Of a stretch of DNA of 6,741 bases, positions 5,592-6,741 are shown piece after piece (within the stretch, counting starts at the first letter, position 1; every line of letters starts with the position of its first letter). The position numbers and the translations under genes were made by a program. The notes under the pieces are model-generated. The model was not told where the DNA came from. It did no database searches and was given only the letters and a program-made list of their open reading frames with translations. Origin of the DNA: Candidatus Eiseniibacteriota bacterium (GTDB taxonomy: Bacteria; Joyebacterota; Joyebacteria; Joyebacterales; Joyebacteraceae); NCBI GenBank assembly GCA_030630395.1, contig DAOVNE010000075.1:1-6741 (forward strand). Direction: 5' to 3'.

Positions 5592-5593
5592 TC

Positions 5594-6741
5594 ATGATTC
5601 CGTTCCGGAGACTGGCAGCCGGCACCCTCGCAACCGTTCTGCTCGCACTACCGCTGGTAGCGATGCTCTTTATGACAGGTTGTCGCAAGGAGGAGAAGCT
5701 CCTGGTTGACAGGAACCTCGCCCCCGATACGCGCCTGACGAGCGCGCCGGCCCCAGGCGACCAGATGAACTCCAGAGTGCTCATGCGCTGGGCCGGGAGC
5801 GATCCGGATGGGTTCGTGGCGGGCTACTATTTCGCATGGGACGACACGGTGCCCGGCGTGGGAGCAGACCCCAGCGCCTGGACGTTCACGGACAGTACAT
5901 ACCGGCTCTTCAAGGCACAGATCGACACTGCAGGTGAGACAAGGCGGCATACGTTCTTCGTGCGCTCAGTCGACAACGAGGGAGCGTTGGACCCGAATCC
6001 GGCGCGAGTCCGTTTCGACGCCTGGACGATCCAGCCCGTCGTTGATTCACTGTACAGAGTCGACGGTCCAGAGGACCCCCAGGGCGACAACTACAACCCG
6101 GGCTACAAGGATACGGTCTTGATGACCACCCCTTGTACTTTCCTGTGGGAAGGCTACGACCCCGACGGTCTGGGAGCCGAGGTTGAGTTCAGCTATAGAC
6201 TCGACTCTGACCCCTTCTCCGAGTGGTCGGATGCCACAACCGCGACTGAAGAGGACATCTCGAGCGGGACGCACTTCTTCTACGTCAAGGCCAGGGACGA
6301 AACCGGCTCGGAGAACTTCCCCGAGAACGCGAAATTCGTTATGAACTATGACCCTGACTCTGAGATCATCAATCCTCCGGAGCCCAGCGGCACACTCACA
6401 GTGTCCGACCGCGATACGATCTGGTTCCGCTGGGATGCTCATGACCTCGAGGAGGATGAGGGGATCGAGGGAGGCGTCATCGAGATCTGGATCACGCTCG
6501 ATATCGGATTCCAGAAGGGGTTCACATACGAGGGACCGCCCTACACTGGGGAGTGGTACTTCACATCGAACACTTACCCGTCGAATGAGCATTACATATC
6601 CAGTCACAACAACCCGACTGGCGGCAACAAGAAGCATGTGTTCGAGATCTTCGCGAAGGACGTCGAGAACCGGTTTGAGACGACCAGCAGTGTCCTGTCC
6701 GATCGCGAGTACTATGAGTTCTGGTACAACTTCCCGCCGAC
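5594..6741 (+). CDS. Large exported lipoprotein with repeated Ig/fibronectin-like domains, C-terminus outside window
   Basis: The open frame gives 382 residues to the right edge without a stop. The start ATG has GGAGGG (5578-5583) ten bases upstream. Residues 1-30 are a lipoprotein signal: Arg5-Arg6, a hydrophobic core, and lipobox MTGC with Cys30 as the lipid attachment site. A charged linker RKEEK follows. The rest contains at least three repeats. Each opens with a Trp strand and an acidic turn (LMRWAGSDPDGFVAGYYF at 63-80, FLWEGYDPDGLGAEVEFSYR at 183-202, WFRWDAHD at 277-284). Each closes with an 'F-F-x-V-R/K-x-x-D' strand (HTFFVRSVDNEG at 119-130, HFFYVKARDETG at 227-238, HVFEIFAKDVENRF at 348-361). 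This resembles fibronectin type III or Ig-like folds of surface proteins. No catalytic motif is visible. Its job is unknown: a structural or binding role at the cell envelope is likely. Confidence 0.85.
   Translation, partial: MIPFRRLAAGTLATVLLALPLVAMLFMTGCRKEEKLLVDRNLAPDTRLTSAPAPGDQMNSRVLMRWAGSDPDGFVAGYYFAWDDTVPGVGADPSAWTFTDSTYRLFKAQIDTAGETRRHTFFVRSVDNEGALDPNPARVRFDAWTIQPVVDSLYRVDGPEDPQGDNYNPGYKDTVLMTTPCTFLWEGYDPDGLGAEVEFSYRLDSDPFSEWSDATTATEEDISSGTHFFYVKARDETGSENFPENAKFVMNYDPDSEIINPPEPSGTLTVSDRDTIWFRWDAHDLEEDEGIEGGVIEIWITLDIGFQKGFTYEGPPYTGEWYFTSNTYPSNEHYISSHNNPTGGNKKHVFEIFAKDVENRFETTSSVLSDREYYEFWYNFPP

Noticed and set aside
6047..6637. Minus-strand open frame of 196 codons opposite the lipoprotein gene
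   Set aside because: The plus strand carries a signal peptide, lipobox, repeats and promoter; the antisense frame shows no coherent features and no ribosome site.

Overview
This window looks like a chromosomal piece from a Gram-negative, GC-rich bacterium. It encodes a TonB energy-transduction complex, a TolC-type outer-membrane channel, the start of a periplasmic adaptor and an exported lipoprotein, so the cell has two membranes. The lipoprotein carries repeated Trp-x-x-x-Asp-Pro-Asp-Gly domains, and two different ExbD proteins sit side by side. Both suggest an uncultivated lineage near the Fibrobacterota-Chlorobiota-Bacteroidota group (Eisenbacteria, Latescibacteria or Krumholzibacteria-like). 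That placement is inference from style of gene content, not a computed result. No tRNA, rRNA, CRISPR array, insertion sequence or phage gene was seen.

Layout. Positions 1-5018 hold seven genes, all on the minus strand. In transcription order they are an ExbB/TolQ-type proton channel (5018-4176), two ExbD-type proteins (4136-3690 and 3673-3266), TonB (3213-2581), a 294-base gap with a hairpin terminator, a five-helix YIP1-family membrane protein (2286-1507), a TolC-family outer-membrane protein (1520-228, overlapping the preceding gene by 14 bases) and the first 61 codons of an HlyD/AcrA-type adaptor (184 to the window edge). Positions 5019-5593 are a 575-base non-coding divergent region. Positions 5594-6741 hold a plus-strand lipoprotein gene that runs off the right edge.

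How the parts work together. ExbB plus the ExbD pair would use the proton gradient to drive TonB, which energises outer-membrane receptors encoded elsewhere. The YIP1-TolC-adaptor set looks like the start of a second unit, an efflux or export pump whose inner-membrane transporter should lie just left of the window. The divergent region carries two strong sigma-70-type promoters back to back: TTGACA-N17-TACAAT reading left into exbB and TTGACA-N16-TATAAT reading right into the lipoprotein gene. Both transcripts have long leaders (about 240 and 190 bases). The rightward leader begins with a very stable C-run/G-run hairpin almost at the predicted transcription start.

I see nothing that proves a new biological system. 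The parts most worth checking are the divergent control region with its structured leaders, the YIP1 gene coupled to an efflux operon, and the repeat-built lipoprotein.
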